Part shown: in pieces, positions 1 through 9,949 of the stretch
Position numbering within the stretch: position 1 is the first letter of the stretch
Layout of the letters: every line of letters starts with the position of its first letter
Notes under the pieces: generated by a model
What the model was told of the DNA's origin: nothing
What the model saw: the letters and a program-made list of their open reading frames with translations, nothing else
Databases searched by the model: none
Program-made: the position numbers and the translations under genes
Assembly: GCA_003427395.1 (NCBI GenBank)
Contig: BFEA01000082.1
Coordinates: 2,808,780 to 2,831,799 of the forward strand
Source of the DNA: Chara braunii
Taxonomy: Eukaryota > Streptophyta > Charophyceae > Charales > Characeae
Direction: 5' to 3'
DNA length: 23,020 nucleotides

Positions 1-50
<50 letters not shown>
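1..50. repeat. (TC)25 microsatellite
   Basis: A perfect TC dinucleotide tract fills the first 50 bases and probably continues outside the window. A shorter CTCTCT run sits at a similar place in repeat copy B (about 3838-3850), so the tract may belong to the repeat family. Confidence 0.97.
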
Positions 51-54
<4 letters not shown>

Positions 55-59
55 CCCCG

Positions 60-1038
60 ATGCAGGCAATCCGTGGCCTCGCACCCACACAGACTCGGAG
101 TTGTCACCCCGCTTGATCCAAGCATGCAAGCCAGGTTCGCCCGTGTGCCACAGTGTGTCGCGGCCCCACGTCAACCTCGCACGCTCAGCATCAGCTCGTC
201 GGATCGCCCAACTCTCAACTCACCTGCCAACTTTCGCTCGTTAGCCGATCCCCTCGACCTCGCTAACTTCCAAAATTCTTAGAGAGCGAATTAATCGCGC
301 TTACGAAATTTATAGCATGCATGCGTGTGCGCGTGATACCCGGGATTGTGTCTAAGTATGGGGAAGAAGGGGGAAGGGAGTGCCTACGACTGCATGGCCA
401 GGCCGCGGCGTGGGGGACGTAGCCTCACTCCACACATCGATACGGCCATGCATGTGTTGAGGCCAATAGGAAAGAAGTACGTGCACACAGAGGCTCCACA
501 AAAAATACCAAGAGTGAGGGAATTACAGTTGCAATTATGCCCGCCAAAACAAGTTATACTCAGGATTAAGGCACGGAGAAATCAAAGCACGGATCTTGAC
601 GCGGCATGGCGTGCGCAAGCAAGGAGTGCTGCGCAGCAGAAATTAGGACCCGCCTAAATTCCTAATTCTAATTCCTAGTTGCAAAAAGAAATTTCGAACG
701 AAGCAATTTCCGAGAGCCCCCGGGTGCTCGACATTAGTTGAAAATTCAAAAAAGATTTCCCGTCACGACAATCGCGTTGAAAACTCCCCATTCCCACAGT
801 AGAACAAGAAAGAAGTTATGGCAACAGTTATTCGTCACGCTCGCTAAGGCGCGATCAACTACCAACCGTCACGGGACCAGGCCAGCCCCCCCCCTCTTCC
901 CAAAGGACGCGAAATCATAAGGACGCGTAAGGCAAGGGCACCCACGCAATTCACCAGTCCATCCCGACTTAAACCGTTTCAACCCCCGACGTAGCCTCGT
1001 GCAGAAGATCGCGCAGTTGCAGAAAGTAGTTTGTCACA
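60..1038 (+). repeat. Dispersed repeat, copy A (probable 3' part of an LTR)
   Basis: This stretch matches copy B (about 3860-4687) in ordered blocks. Shared landmarks are GGATCGCCCAACT/AGATCGCCCAACTT, an AGAGAGCGA...TCGCGCTT...AAATTTATAG block (about 280-316 and 4100-4136), an AAAAAAGATTT block, CTCGCTAAGG followed by AACTACCAACC, and the shared end AGAAAGTAGTTTGTCACA (1021-1038 and 4670-4687). Both copies lose similarity at that CA, as expected at an LTR 3' terminus. There is no long reading frame. The LTR label is an inference from the TG...CA boundaries seen with copy B; the 5' end is outside the window. Confidence 0.55.
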
Positions 1039-1139
1039 AGGTCGTAAAAATAAGCAATCTCGAGACCTTCCCCGACCCATGCCAACACTAAAGAGAAAAG
1101 ATAAAGAGAAAGTCAACCCAAAAGAAATTTTTAATTCCT

Positions 1140-1694
1140 TTGGTAGTTACCTCCTCCCCCTATGGTCTGATGATCCTCAACAACGTCGACAAGAAAGAGG
1201 CTTTGTTGTTGTCGGGGATCCCTACCCCCCCCCAGACTCACTATGGATCTCTGCCACAGCAAAATAGGTCCTTCACGATAATGGCACATGCTCTTCTGCC
1301 TATCCCCAAACTGGGCGGACACATTGCCACATGCTCTTTCATATAGCATGCCTGGTTCTGAGCGTTGGTCCAGCGGATATGGAGAAAATGCATGCTCAAA
1401 ATATCTATTAGCTACCTCTATCTCGGTTTTTCGATGCAAATGCACATTCTGTAAAAGACTGCTCAGCCCAAGAGGTGGCACATTGGTTGCATTTCACTAA
1501 CGCGGTGGATGGCTTTTCATCAAAGGATTCAAAGCAATTCACTGTCAAACTAAATACGACAGAAAATGCAGTAACAACCTTGCAGGATGATACACTCCCT
1601 TGTCAGAGAGGAAGGGGAGCACCAACTAAGAAAACAGAGAACAGCTGTATCCAAAAACCCCGCGGCAGAGGGTCGGGTCAAGGTTCTACCAAGT
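1140..1694 (+). pseudogene. LINE ORF1 remnant with a degenerate CCHC zinc knuckle
   Basis: LINE ORF1 (gag-like) proteins bind RNA and often end in zinc knuckles. A C-X2-C-X4-H-X4-C spacing can be read at 1421-1462, but the first two cysteines are now Ser (TCT, 1421-1423) and Phe (TTC, 1430-1432), each one base from a Cys codon. The His (1445-1447) and last Cys (1460-1462) remain, giving AHSVKDC. A readable stretch follows and ends in an Arg/Gly-rich tail (RGRGSGQGS, near 1690). Stops and frame changes break the region upstream. The assignment leans on position, since a LINE ORF2 start follows at once. The 5' limit is uncertain. Confidence 0.45.
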
Positions 1695-1792
1695 AGAATC
1701 AGACTGGCAACTTGAAATGTGCCTGGTTTCGGTGATGAGAACAAATTAATAATTCAAAAAAGTCAAGATTGAGGTCTTCGCTGCATTCGTAG

Positions 1793-2333
1793 TAGTGTTG
1801 TCCCCCGTATGTCGTACGGGGCCCCGATACGGACCGTGCGTACGGACGTACAAACGGTCGTACGGGCATACGGACGATCTCCATCTGAACGTGTCAGGGC
1901 CCAGTGGGGGGGTGGCGGGGGGGTTATGACCCCCAGGGATGGAAGGGGGGGTCTCATGGGGCCCCGTAGCATTTTTTCATAATTTTAACAAACAAATTAT
2001 CGTTAAAAAAAAAAAAAAAAAAAAAATGAATAAATTTACAGCTAGAAAATAGAAATATACACTGCCACATTTGTTTTTGTTTGTGTGTCACTGTGTGTGT
2101 GTGTGTGTGTGTACTCACGGAGGGGAAGCGACCCCCCATTGCATATCAATCAATCAATCAATCAAAAGAAAAAGAAAAAAAGGCCGCACGCATTTTTTGC
2201 GTGAGTTGTATATGTCTATTCATGGAGGGAAGGCGACCCCCCTCACAGCATATCAATCAATCAATCAATCAATCAATCAACCTATCATTCTTTTGAATGA
2301 ATTTTTTTCCTTTTTTTCTCATTTTATTTTAGG

Positions 2334-2410
<77 letters not shown>

Positions 2411-2699
2411 GCAATCAGTCAATCAATCAACCAAACAATCAATTAATCAATCTTTTTTTTTTTTTTACACCCGGGACAAAAAATATATATATTCTTCTTT
2501 TTTTTTTAATGGGGGGGTTACCCCCCGACATCCGACTCCCCCCAAGCCCATCCACCCCCTCAACACCCCACCGGAAGGCCACATACGGAGGGGCCAAAGT
2601 CCGTACGTAGGGGTCGTACGGGCGTTGAGGGCCCGTGCGTACGGTTGTACAGGAGTACGGACAGGCCGTCCCGACTCCCCGTACTAGGTGATGACACTG
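1793..2699. mobile_element. Non-autonomous hAT-like transposon filled with ATCA satellite
   Basis: The element interrupts the LINE endonuclease. It is flanked by 8-bp direct repeats, ATTCGTAG (1785-1792) and ATTCGTCG (2700-2707), with 7 of 8 bases equal. Its ends are imperfect inverted repeats: TAGTGTTGTCCCCC on the left, CAGTGTCATCACCT on the right strand. An 8-bp target duplication and a CAGTG-type end are typical of the hAT superfamily. Subterminal zones (about 1800-1882 and 2580-2685) are rich in CGTACGG, including a shared CCGTGCGTACGG. The interior holds an A22 tract (2005-2026), (GT)n and several (ATCA)n arrays. There is no transposase frame, so it must rely on an enzyme from elsewhere. 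Confidence 0.7.
2107..2456. repeat. (ATCA)n arrays with a duplicated leader, inside the hAT-like element
   Basis: Two similar leaders, each with a GGAGGG(G)AAG(G)CGACCCCCC core, end in GCATATCAATCAATCAA (about 2110-2165 and 2207-2280). A longer array at 2333-2456 has ACCA, AGCA and ATTA variants. Reading frames across it encode only Asn-Gln-Ser-Ile repeats and are not genes. Confidence 0.9.
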
Positions 2700-2739
2700 A
2701 TTCGTCGAATGTACAGATGGTATGTCTACAAGAAACGAA

Positions 2740-2893
2740 ACTGAATAGAGACAAGCTAAATGTCATTCATCAATGGCTGGAAGGCCCTCTGGTTTGGTCC
2801 CCGTCAGTGGTACCCTCCGAAACTGAATAGAGACAAACTAAATGTCATTCATCAATGGCGGGAAGACCCTCTGATTTGGTCCCCGTCAGTGGG
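2740..2893 (+). repeat. 82-bp tandem duplication in LINE endonuclease
   Basis: Copy 1 (2740-2821) and copy 2 (from 2822) both begin ACTGAATAGAGACAA and share TCATTCATCAATGGC and TTTGGTCCCCGTCAGTGG, with a few substitutions. The period of 82 is not a multiple of three, so the second copy is read in a different frame from the first. Confidence 0.92.
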
Positions 2894-3071
2894 ATCCCAG
2901 GGGGTAAATAAGAACTTAGACATTAAAGTGGTGGACCGGTACCATGACAATGAAGGTTGTTAGGCGTCACTGTTGACTCTGAGGATTGAGCCATTATGAT
3001 GGTCTATGTCCTGGTTGACTACACTACCCGCTTGGATTTCCGAGAAGACCTTCCATCTACCCTACCGAACG

Positions 3072-4687
3072 TGTGACGCTCAACCTCACGCTTAGCGCGA
3101 CTTCATGATCGGAGTGGGTAGTGGGTCTAAAAGTGGCGAGAAAATAGTGTGCCAAGGATTTTAGGAAAAAGGGGCAGAGTTCCAGGTCGAAACTGGAATC
3201 TCTCGTGGCAATGTTCTAAGGACGAGGATGCAAGTGGTTTGCGCAAGAAAAGGGGAGTTCGGAGTTTTTGGGCGGCTGATCGTTAGTTCTCGCGCAGCCT
3301 TGGTAGTTGGTGTGTGCAATTGAGGGCGTCGGATTTTTGTGCTACGGACTCGTATTTGCGATGGGCCTTCCTACTCATGCAGACTTGGTATTTGGGGGCC
3401 CGTCAAAATAGGAATACGTGAGTGCACGTATGCACTACGGGCCGCATTGCCGACGAGTTGTACTGCATGCACGAGTTCGCATGAATTCCTCTCTTCATAC
3501 GTTAAACAAAATGACCAACATTCCTTCCTTTTTAATTTTAGTAATCCGATCTCGAACAAGCATCCATGTTCTCCAATCATGATCAAGAAGCGGACGCACA
3601 AAGGTACAAACAATCAAAATTACGAAAAAGCGGTTGAAATTACAATCTCCATATCCAACATCATTCCAATAAGGAAAGAAACATGAAAGGTATTCCGAAG
3701 GAAGGACAGGATTTACACAGCCAGATGTTCATCTGTCATTACTAAAATGGGAACGACGAGAACACGCAATTCCGAATGTAAAAATTTCGAGAGGGACAGG
3801 AGAAGAAGTATTATACAACCCCAGCAATCCCACACACACTCTCTCTCTCTTCAATCCCCTTCTCATTCTTGTGTACGCGGTTCGTCACTTTGCATCTATC
3901 AACAACTCAGAGTTGTCGTCCCGCTCAGCGCAAGTACGCACACCCAATTCGTCTGTGTTTCACAATCCATCATGGCCACACTGCAATCCCGCACACTCAC
4001 CGCCAGCCGGTCAGATCGCCCAACTTTGAACTCACCTCTTCGTCGGTTCCTACCCGTTAGTCGATCCTCTCGACAACGCTAACCTTCCAAATTTGATTAG
4101 AGAGCGATTATGTCGCGCTTGCAAAATTTATAGCTATTAGCATCAATGCGAGACAGGTGGGATTATGCGGCGCGATGAGAAACCCAAGAACGAGAAGATT
4201 ACAGTTACACCCAAACTCATAGAGGAAGGAACAAGAAGAGATTACAGTGGAGATTATAATTAAGGCGCGGTGGGAAGAGAGTGTGGGACGGAGCGTAGCA
4301 GAACGCTCGTCAGTAAGGAGCATAGTGCAGCTACCCAAAAGAAAATACGACAACCCCGAAATCTTAATCTAATTAAAGTCCGAATTTCAATCACCCCCGT
4401 ATTTTTCCCGATCGTTCAAAAATTAAAAAAGATTTTCCCTCGCAATGACCGTTCCGAAGTTCCCTTCCCCTTTCCCAACTGAAAAATAAAGAAGCCACAT
4501 CAATCGTTATTTATGCGCTCGCTAAGGTGCGTCCTAACTACCAACCTCCATGGGACCAAGTTCTCACGAAACAAGGAAAAAGAGAGAAAAAATGGGGTTA
4601 CTTGTGTAATTGGATCATGCCCCTCCCCCCTGTCCCCAAAATGCAATCGTGCAGAAAGTCGTGCAAAACAGAAAGTAGTTTGTCACA
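3072..4687 (+). repeat. Dispersed repeat, copy B (candidate LTR, TG...CA)
   Basis: The stretch begins TGTGACGCTCAACCTCACGC and ends GTAGTTTGTCACA, so it has LTR-style TG...CA limits and a short inverted end (TGTGAC/GTCACA). Its start resembles the start of the tandem unit at 10624 (TGTGACGCTCAACCTAACGC) and shares GTGTGCCAAGGA with it; its second half matches copy A. I find no 5-bp target duplication (GAACG before, TATGT after) and no purine tract just upstream. It carries no recognisable protein. The exact boundaries and the LTR label are inferred. Confidence 0.55.
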
Positions 4688-4695
4688 TATGTGAC
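4682..4695. repeat. 14-bp perfect palindrome at repeat boundary
   Basis: GTCACATATGTGAC is its own reverse complement. It spans the CA end of copy B and the first bases of the next sequence, which starts TGTGACGCCCAGG, itself a typical LTR-like beginning. It may therefore be a junction between two LTR-type ends. Confidence 0.6.
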
Positions 4696-6900
4696 GCCCA
4701 GGAGGTTCCAATCTTATGCAAGCTCCGGCTTGCATGCTCCATGTCCACGTATGCGAGAAAAGGAAACGAGATACAGGGAGGAGAAGATGAAGAAGAAGAA
4801 GAAGACCGAGGTGCCGGTACGCGGCTTGTTGACTTCTAAGTCGCCTCGCGTTCTCCTGGTGACCGATCTCCGTCGTTCCCTCGTGCCCGTCGTTGGCGCT
4901 ATCTTCGTCATTGTTGTTGCTGTCCTGGCTGAGCTGGCACTCTCATTACAAGGGGTGGGGGTGAAGGATGGGATTGGGGAAGCGGAGGGAGGAAGCCGGC
5001 CAGCAATCGCACCCCGGCGGGGATATTCGCATATCGCACCAATCGATGGATGCGAGGGAAGTGGTGATTGTGATTGGAGAGGGAGACGAGGTAGTCGGGG
5101 TAGAGGGTACAGAGAGTGCGCAAGAAGGGCGCACAAAACTGCTCATGGTGATTGCAGGCGAGGATTGTCTACTTCAATATTATTGAAGCATCGCCATGTC
5201 ACACTGAAGAGGAGAATGTGAAGGTGGAACAAAGGGATGAGGGACTGGGTAGTCGAGTGGGGGAGAACGTCCCAGACGAGGCAGGTAGAGTAGTATTGAT
5301 GGAACACGGAAGAGGGGAATGGGTGCCAAGAGTTGGGGAAGGGCAGGCGGTCATGGATCTGGTGGTGGGTGAGGTAGTTAAAAGGACAATGCGATAATGA
5401 GAAAGGACGTCGCCCGATCGCCAGCATTTCGACGTAGGCGAACTGTGGTGCGGGCGGAGGGAGTGGACGAGGGACATCGGGCTCGTTTTCTGCTGCATTC
5501 TGCCTCTGCGGCATCGTCATCGCATTCTTCTTCCTCTTTATGTGGCTCAAGATCCCGCGTAGGATCATCAAATGTCGTCTGAGGGAGGGGGCACTTTCCT
5601 TTCGCGCGTTCTTTCACTCGTCTCTCCGCCTCCTTGTAAGTCGTCGTACATTTCTCTTCTTCAAAATATTCACTTTAATCAAGATCATTAGATCTTGATT
5701 CAGCACTCTCCTCCAGTTCGCTCCCCGATCCGACCACTGCCTAAAATTTTAGATCAATTATCTCCTCGGGATCCAAGTACTGGCTAGTGGAAGGGTAGTA
5801 GCAATTCTGATCATCGTACTCGGCGCAGCGCGTCCACAATAGTTATGGTGTCAATGTTTGTTCAAGGCTGACGTGCTCCGGATCCATATCGCTTCAGTAG
5901 ACGATGTCCAGGGGCAGATCATCGAAGAGTTGCACGATGAATACCATCCATTCCCCCTTGACTAACTTAAAATAATTGATCCCCATTCTCCAAATATAAT
6001 CCCCAACAGATCGACTTCCACGTCCGTCCTCCACGCTTGGATGATCAGCAGCTCGACCACATTGTCCTAAGCTTGCCATCCTCGTCAATCGGTTCAGACC
6101 ACCAGAACGCAATCTTCAGCAAACAAACACTTAGCACCACAAAGGTCTTTAACGTTTTAACCACTTCGTCCACGTTCCTTCGTCTAGAATGGGTACCCAG
6201 ATCGCCTTGACTTCGTAAGACAGTTGCGGATGGATGGGAGACTGCCACAGGGGAGGGAAGTCTGGCGGCAGAGTGAACGTAGAGAGTGGGTGATGGTTCA
6301 TCAGGCCGACGCTAAGAGGACCAGCTCTGGAAGGACCACCTCCGGCTCCGTGCGGTGTACTCGGATCTGGTCTATGTTGATGTTATCAGTATCGACTATC
6401 CGTTCTCCCGGGCGTGCAAGCCTCTACCGCCACGTGTTCGTCAATTCCTCTGCCCAGGCCCGCAGCTGAGTGAATGCACTCGCGTGAACGTTTTCGTGGA
6501 GAGCAGAAAAGTCTCCACTGAAGGAAACTATCACCCAGATATGGCTGACTCCCAGGGGAGAGAGCCGCAAAAATGTCGATGCTTCGGCCAATATCCTCCC
6601 TTGAGTTCCGATGTGGACGAATCTGAACTAGGCTGCCGCTTGTATGCCAGTTGTGCTGAAGAATTGCGCAAATCGAATCAAGTCCGGGCTACGCCGTGGA
6701 TGATGCACTTGTCGTATCGAAGAAATGAAGCCCCGCGGCGTCAACATGCATCGACTGATTAGTTGTTCCGCCACAAAACTCGTGGCGATGGCGGAAGAGA
6801 AGAAGATGAGACTTTGAGAGAGGGAGAAAGGAGAGAGTCGAGATCCTCGTTGTCCCACTCAGACGTCGGGGATGAGCTATGAGGTAAGGGAGGAGTGAAG
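4693..6900. other. Gene-poor stretch, no recognised product
   Basis: The first part (about 4780-5620) is strand-biased, G-rich on the plus strand, and gives overlapping Pro/Ser-rich open frames on the minus strand that look like composition effects. Between 5640 and 6900 no frame over about 135 residues shows a motif I recognise. Because a minus-strand integrase lies just to the right, this may be worn LTR or gag-like sequence of the same element, but I cannot show it. Confidence 0.4.
5677..5700. repeat. Short perfect inverted repeat
   Basis: AATCAAGATC and GATCTTGATT form a 10-bp stem around the 4-base loop ATTA. No T-run follows that would mark a Pol III terminator, and no gene is adjacent. 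Confidence 0.8.
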
Positions 6901-6929
6901 ATAAACAAAGGACGAAGATAGGACATGTG

Positions 6930-7780
6930 GCGGATGATGGGTAGAGCCAATCGGCTGCCCGAGATCTCTCGGTCAGAGTCTCGGGCAAGTCGCACAGTGT
7001 TCATTTTGTTCGGACCAAGCTCCACTACACGGGATCGGTCAAAGAATCGAGGCCCAATCTCGGGCAAGTCGCACAGTGTTCATTTTGTTCGGACCAAGCT
7101 CCACTACACGGGATCGGTCAAAGCATCGAGGCCCAACTTCACCTTGATAAGCACATTTCCTTACCTGCACGATGTCCCCTAATTTGTAAAGGGGTCAAGG
7201 CCTGACATTCCCATTTCGGGATTCGTAGCTCCAGACATGTCTGCCTTGGGTCATTTCTATCATTCGCTGTCTTTTCTGGACCAAAGGAGGGAGGGTCTAT
7301 TCCATCAGTTCTAAGTGACGCTTGGCCTTTTCCTTAACCGTCGCCTTTATAGATCGCCGACCCAACACCGTTTCGTCATCCAGGTTTGGTAGAGCTATGG
7401 AAGTTAGGCTATTGGTCCGTAATTGGAACGGGGAAAGGTTTGTGGACTCATGAGGTGTCCCTCGATGAATGGTCAGGATGTGATATATAATGTCGGGTCA
7501 TGACCTCGTGTCTCAAGCCGCGATATTTCGTCATGGGGCGGTTTTGATCACTCGACTTGCATTTTCTACGAGGCCGTTCGACTGAGACATATGAGGAGAG
7601 GTATTCCGAATGGAGACGCCATGTACGATTAAGCTCCGCAAAACCTCTCCTAGGAATTCTGCTCCATTATCCGTTAAGATCTTCTTAGTATCCTGATGCA
7701 TTCCTAGGAAACGGTTGACATGCCGCACAGACGGGCTGCCGATTAAGCTCTTTCTGGCTACTTGAAGGGGTTTGCCCCCT
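6930..7780 (-). pseudogene. LTR-retrotransposon integrase and post-integrase remnant
   Basis: Integrase inserts element DNA using a D-D-E catalytic triad. The minus strand reads KKILTDNGAEFLGEVLRSL, with the second Asp, then SPHMSQSNGLVENASRVIKT, with the Glu. The Asp and Glu are 35 residues apart, close to the usual D-X35-E. A stop after KTAP (near 7531) ends the core. In the next stretch RGTPHESTNLSPFQL, a long Arg/Lys-rich segment and LGDIVQVRKCAYQGEVGPRCF (trimmed here as GDIVQVRK...GPRCF) fit the conserved pol C terminus, ending in ELGPNKMNTVRL. The first catalytic Asp, RNase H and RT are not visible; the frame stops near 7780, just before a MITE. The order resembles Ty3/Gypsy-like pol, but the clade is not certain. 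A 79-bp duplication disrupts the tail. Confidence 0.75.
6981..7138. repeat. 79-bp tandem duplication in the pol C-terminal region
   Basis: Copies at 6981-7059 and 7060-7138 both start TCGGGCAAGTCGCACAGTGT and are almost identical; one difference is AAAGAATCG versus AAAGCATCG. The period is not a multiple of three and shifts the minus-strand frame. The near identity suggests it is younger than the decay of the element. Confidence 0.95.
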
Positions 7781-7799
7781 TCTTATGCTTAGTATACAA

Positions 7800-8092
7800 A
7801 ACAGTCATTTCGTCAAAACGGACATATTATATTTTTTGAACGAAATTAAAATTGAGTTTTTGGGCCGAAATCCGGTCCAAAATTTTGGCTCCTGGGAGTC
7901 CAGTATTCCCAGAACGCCGGACCCCCTAGATGTACCTTGTCACAGCTTGAGACTCGATACATCTAGAGGCTCCGATGTTCTAGAAACGTCGGACCCCTAG
8001 GAGCCAAAATTTTGGACCGGATTTCGGCCCAAAAACTCAATTTTAATTTCGTTCAAAAAATATAATATGTTCGTTTTGACGAAATGGCTGTT
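7800..8092. mobile_element. Foldback MITE, copy 1 (4-bp target duplication ACAA)
   Basis: The 293-bp sequence is almost wholly an inverted repeat: the arms (about 7800-7931 and 7945-8092) pair over roughly 130 bases with few mismatches. Ends are AACAGTCATTTCGTC on the left and AACAGCCATTTCGTC on the other strand. ACAA flanks both sides (7796-7799, 8093-8096). Both arms contain GAAATCCGGTCCAAAATTTT. There is no coding capacity. It separates the integrase remnant from the LINE remnant. Terminal ATTTCG and the subterminal AATTAAAA zone are shared with the element at 11057. The superfamily is unknown to me; Ginger, Sola1 and Chapaev-type elements are groups with 4-bp duplications. Confidence 0.9.
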
Positions 8093-8096
8093 ACAA

Positions 8097-9880
8097 TGAG
8101 ACTCTGCAAATGGGTAGGTTTAAAAAATGATTTATACAAGGAATCACTTCATAAATATATAAAAAAGGAGACAAAAACAACATGCGCAATTGGCGCCCGA
8201 TCTTCATGTTGAATGTCGCCTATAAATTGTTTGCTAAAACACTCACCTTGCACTTGGTCAAACTCCTCCCAGGTCTAATAGGCTGGGAACAAGGAGCCTT
8301 TGTTAAGGTCCGGTCAATATTTGAAAATATCACAGCAACAATTTGGGTCCAAGAAGTTATAGCCAAAGAGAGGAGAAATATCGCAGTCCTTCTCCTGTAC
8401 ATGGAGAAGGCCTATGACAAAGTGGGGTGAACTTTTGTCCACACCACACTTTAAAAAATGGGTTTTGGCCTGGGTTTTCATACTTGGGTAAATGCTAACT
8501 ACGAACATGCTACTTCAGAGGTAATTGCTAATGGGAGATTGTATGAGGAATTTCAACTGATGAGGTCCTTAAGGCAGGGGTGCTCATTGCGTCTCCTCCT
8601 CTTTGTCCTCCAGCTGGAGGTTCTGTTTGATAGCATCGGAAACAACCCAACAAATAGGTTGCTAGCACTAGCTTTAATCCGCCCCCTGACATTGAATGGA
8701 AAGGGGGGGCTATAGCGAACGATCTGAGGATAGATTGTGGGAACAATCCAATATTTTTAAGCGAATTAAGAAAGGTTATAGATACGTATTGTGTATTATT
8801 GGAAGCTTTCATTAACTGGGATAAATTTAGTTATTTTCTCCCTCCCACACGAGTGTTGAGTATGGATTGGGGGTTGAAACATGTTCCTGCAAACTCATCG
8901 GACCGCTTTTTCGGGGTGCATATCTCACTATTTGACTATTCCGATGTTCGAGACTCTCTTATTGCAGATAAGGTGGTGGCCAGAATTGCAAACAAGAGAC
9001 GCAACATCAAGTTTTTGCTCTTTCGTCGAGCCCTGGTAATCACCTCGACTCTCTGTTTATCTGTTGGGAGAAAGGGCCTACTCACGCATTAAGAGAGACA
9101 TGGCTCGTTACGTATGAAAACCCACAGCAACCGTCCAACAAGGCTTCATTTGGAAGGTAGCGGGAATCAGTTGCTTTGGCACAAAGACAAGGTGGACTGG
9201 AAATATTACACCCAATCCATCAAAATTTGGCCATTTAAAACAAATAGGTGACGGTCGTTGCATTCGGACCACGGTTCAAATTGTGGGTTCGCCTAACATA
9301 ATACATCTTGGCTTTACAATGGGAAATATCGAGTCATTTAGACATATGGCTCTTCCTTTTCATTCCTTCATTCTCTATTAGGATACCTAAGTACAGGTTG
9401 TGGCAGACAGTGGCGCAACATTCTATGTGTCTGGCACAAACTGTTTCCCCAGGTCCTTCGACCTCAAGAGACGAAAAGGGAAGTATTGAATCTGATATTA
9501 TTTGAAAACTCATTGATTAAAACAGCGGAAGAAATCTGGCTTAAAGCAGATGAGAGCACAGGCTCCTTTGGGAAGAGATTGGTAAAGAGAGGAATAGTGC
9601 AAATTAAAGATATTTAGGATGAGACAACGGATGACTGATTGCGTGTAGTTGAACTCAAGCGGAAATTGTCACAACTTCGGAATGTGGAAGATAACTATCA
9701 GTTAGCTTGCTCCCACATTCCTGTGTATTGGACTGCACTGCTACATAAGACGATAAAACACAGTCAGGGGGCTTAGATAGTAGACCCCAGCAACTGGCAG
9801 GAGATTTTGAGAATTTTGGGACCGGATTTGGTACAAGGAATAAGAACATAAGTCTGGACTTGGAAGCCCGGGTGGTGAGG
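8097..9880 (+). pseudogene. LINE ORF2 reverse transcriptase and C-terminal remnant
   Basis: LINE reverse transcriptase copies RNA at a nicked target. The order of motifs is right: KKGDKNNMRNWRPI (from about 8164), AFVKVRSIFENI, LLLYMEKAYDKV (motif A), then after a frameshift MGFGLGF..WVNANY, NGRLYEEFQL, RQGCSLRLLLFVLQLE (about 8573-8620), IANDL (motif C, 8712-8726), INWDKFSYFLP and FFGVHISL. Motif A has Tyr where the catalytic Asp is expected (GAC to TAC), and motif C reads I-A-N-D rather than F/Y-A-D-D. Further right, NSLIKTAEEIWLKAD and GIVQIKDI (about 9500-9617) fit the C-terminal region of plant-type LINEs, and in-frame traces run to about 9850. Several stops and frameshifts occur. The 5' end meets the MITE target duplication. 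Confidence 0.85.
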
Positions 9881-9949
9881 CAGTCCATTCACTCGAGTGA
9901 GTAACAGAGATGACAGTGTCATTTCCAACTCTAACGGTGATGCCTCGTT

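Larger units (their letters stand above)
1698..3071 (+). pseudogene. LINE ORF2 N-terminal endonuclease (APE-type) remnant, split by a transposon
   Basis: The apurinic/apyrimidinic-type endonuclease of LINEs nicks target DNA and opens with a WNVRG-like motif, then a CLQET motif. Here the opening reads RLAT-stop-NVPGFGDENK from about 1702 (TGA where Trp is expected). After a hAT-like insertion (1793-2699) the frame resumes as VQMVCLQETKLNRDK at 2711-2755. Further on come VVDRYHDNEG (about 2928-2959) and, one frame away, VTVDSED-stop-AIMMVYV (about 2967-3011), the strands after the active-site Glu. An 82-bp tandem duplication, an A-tract frameshift near 1765 and several stops make it non-functional. 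Similarity stops at 3071, where repeat copy B starts. The motif order makes the family call firm; the clade is not resolved. Confidence 0.75.

Noticed and set aside
1131-1481. 116-residue minus-strand frame
   Set aside because: It is antisense to the LINE ORF1 remnant, which better explains the region.
2071-2610. 179-residue open frame
   Set aside because: It is a translation of (ATCA)n satellite inside a transposon.
4714-5617. Overlapping 140-, 142- and 99-residue minus-strand frames
   Set aside because: Several frames are open together because the strand is C-rich; none shows a motif.
6355-6762. 135-residue plus-strand open frame
   Set aside because: No recognisable domain, and it lies in probable retroelement debris.
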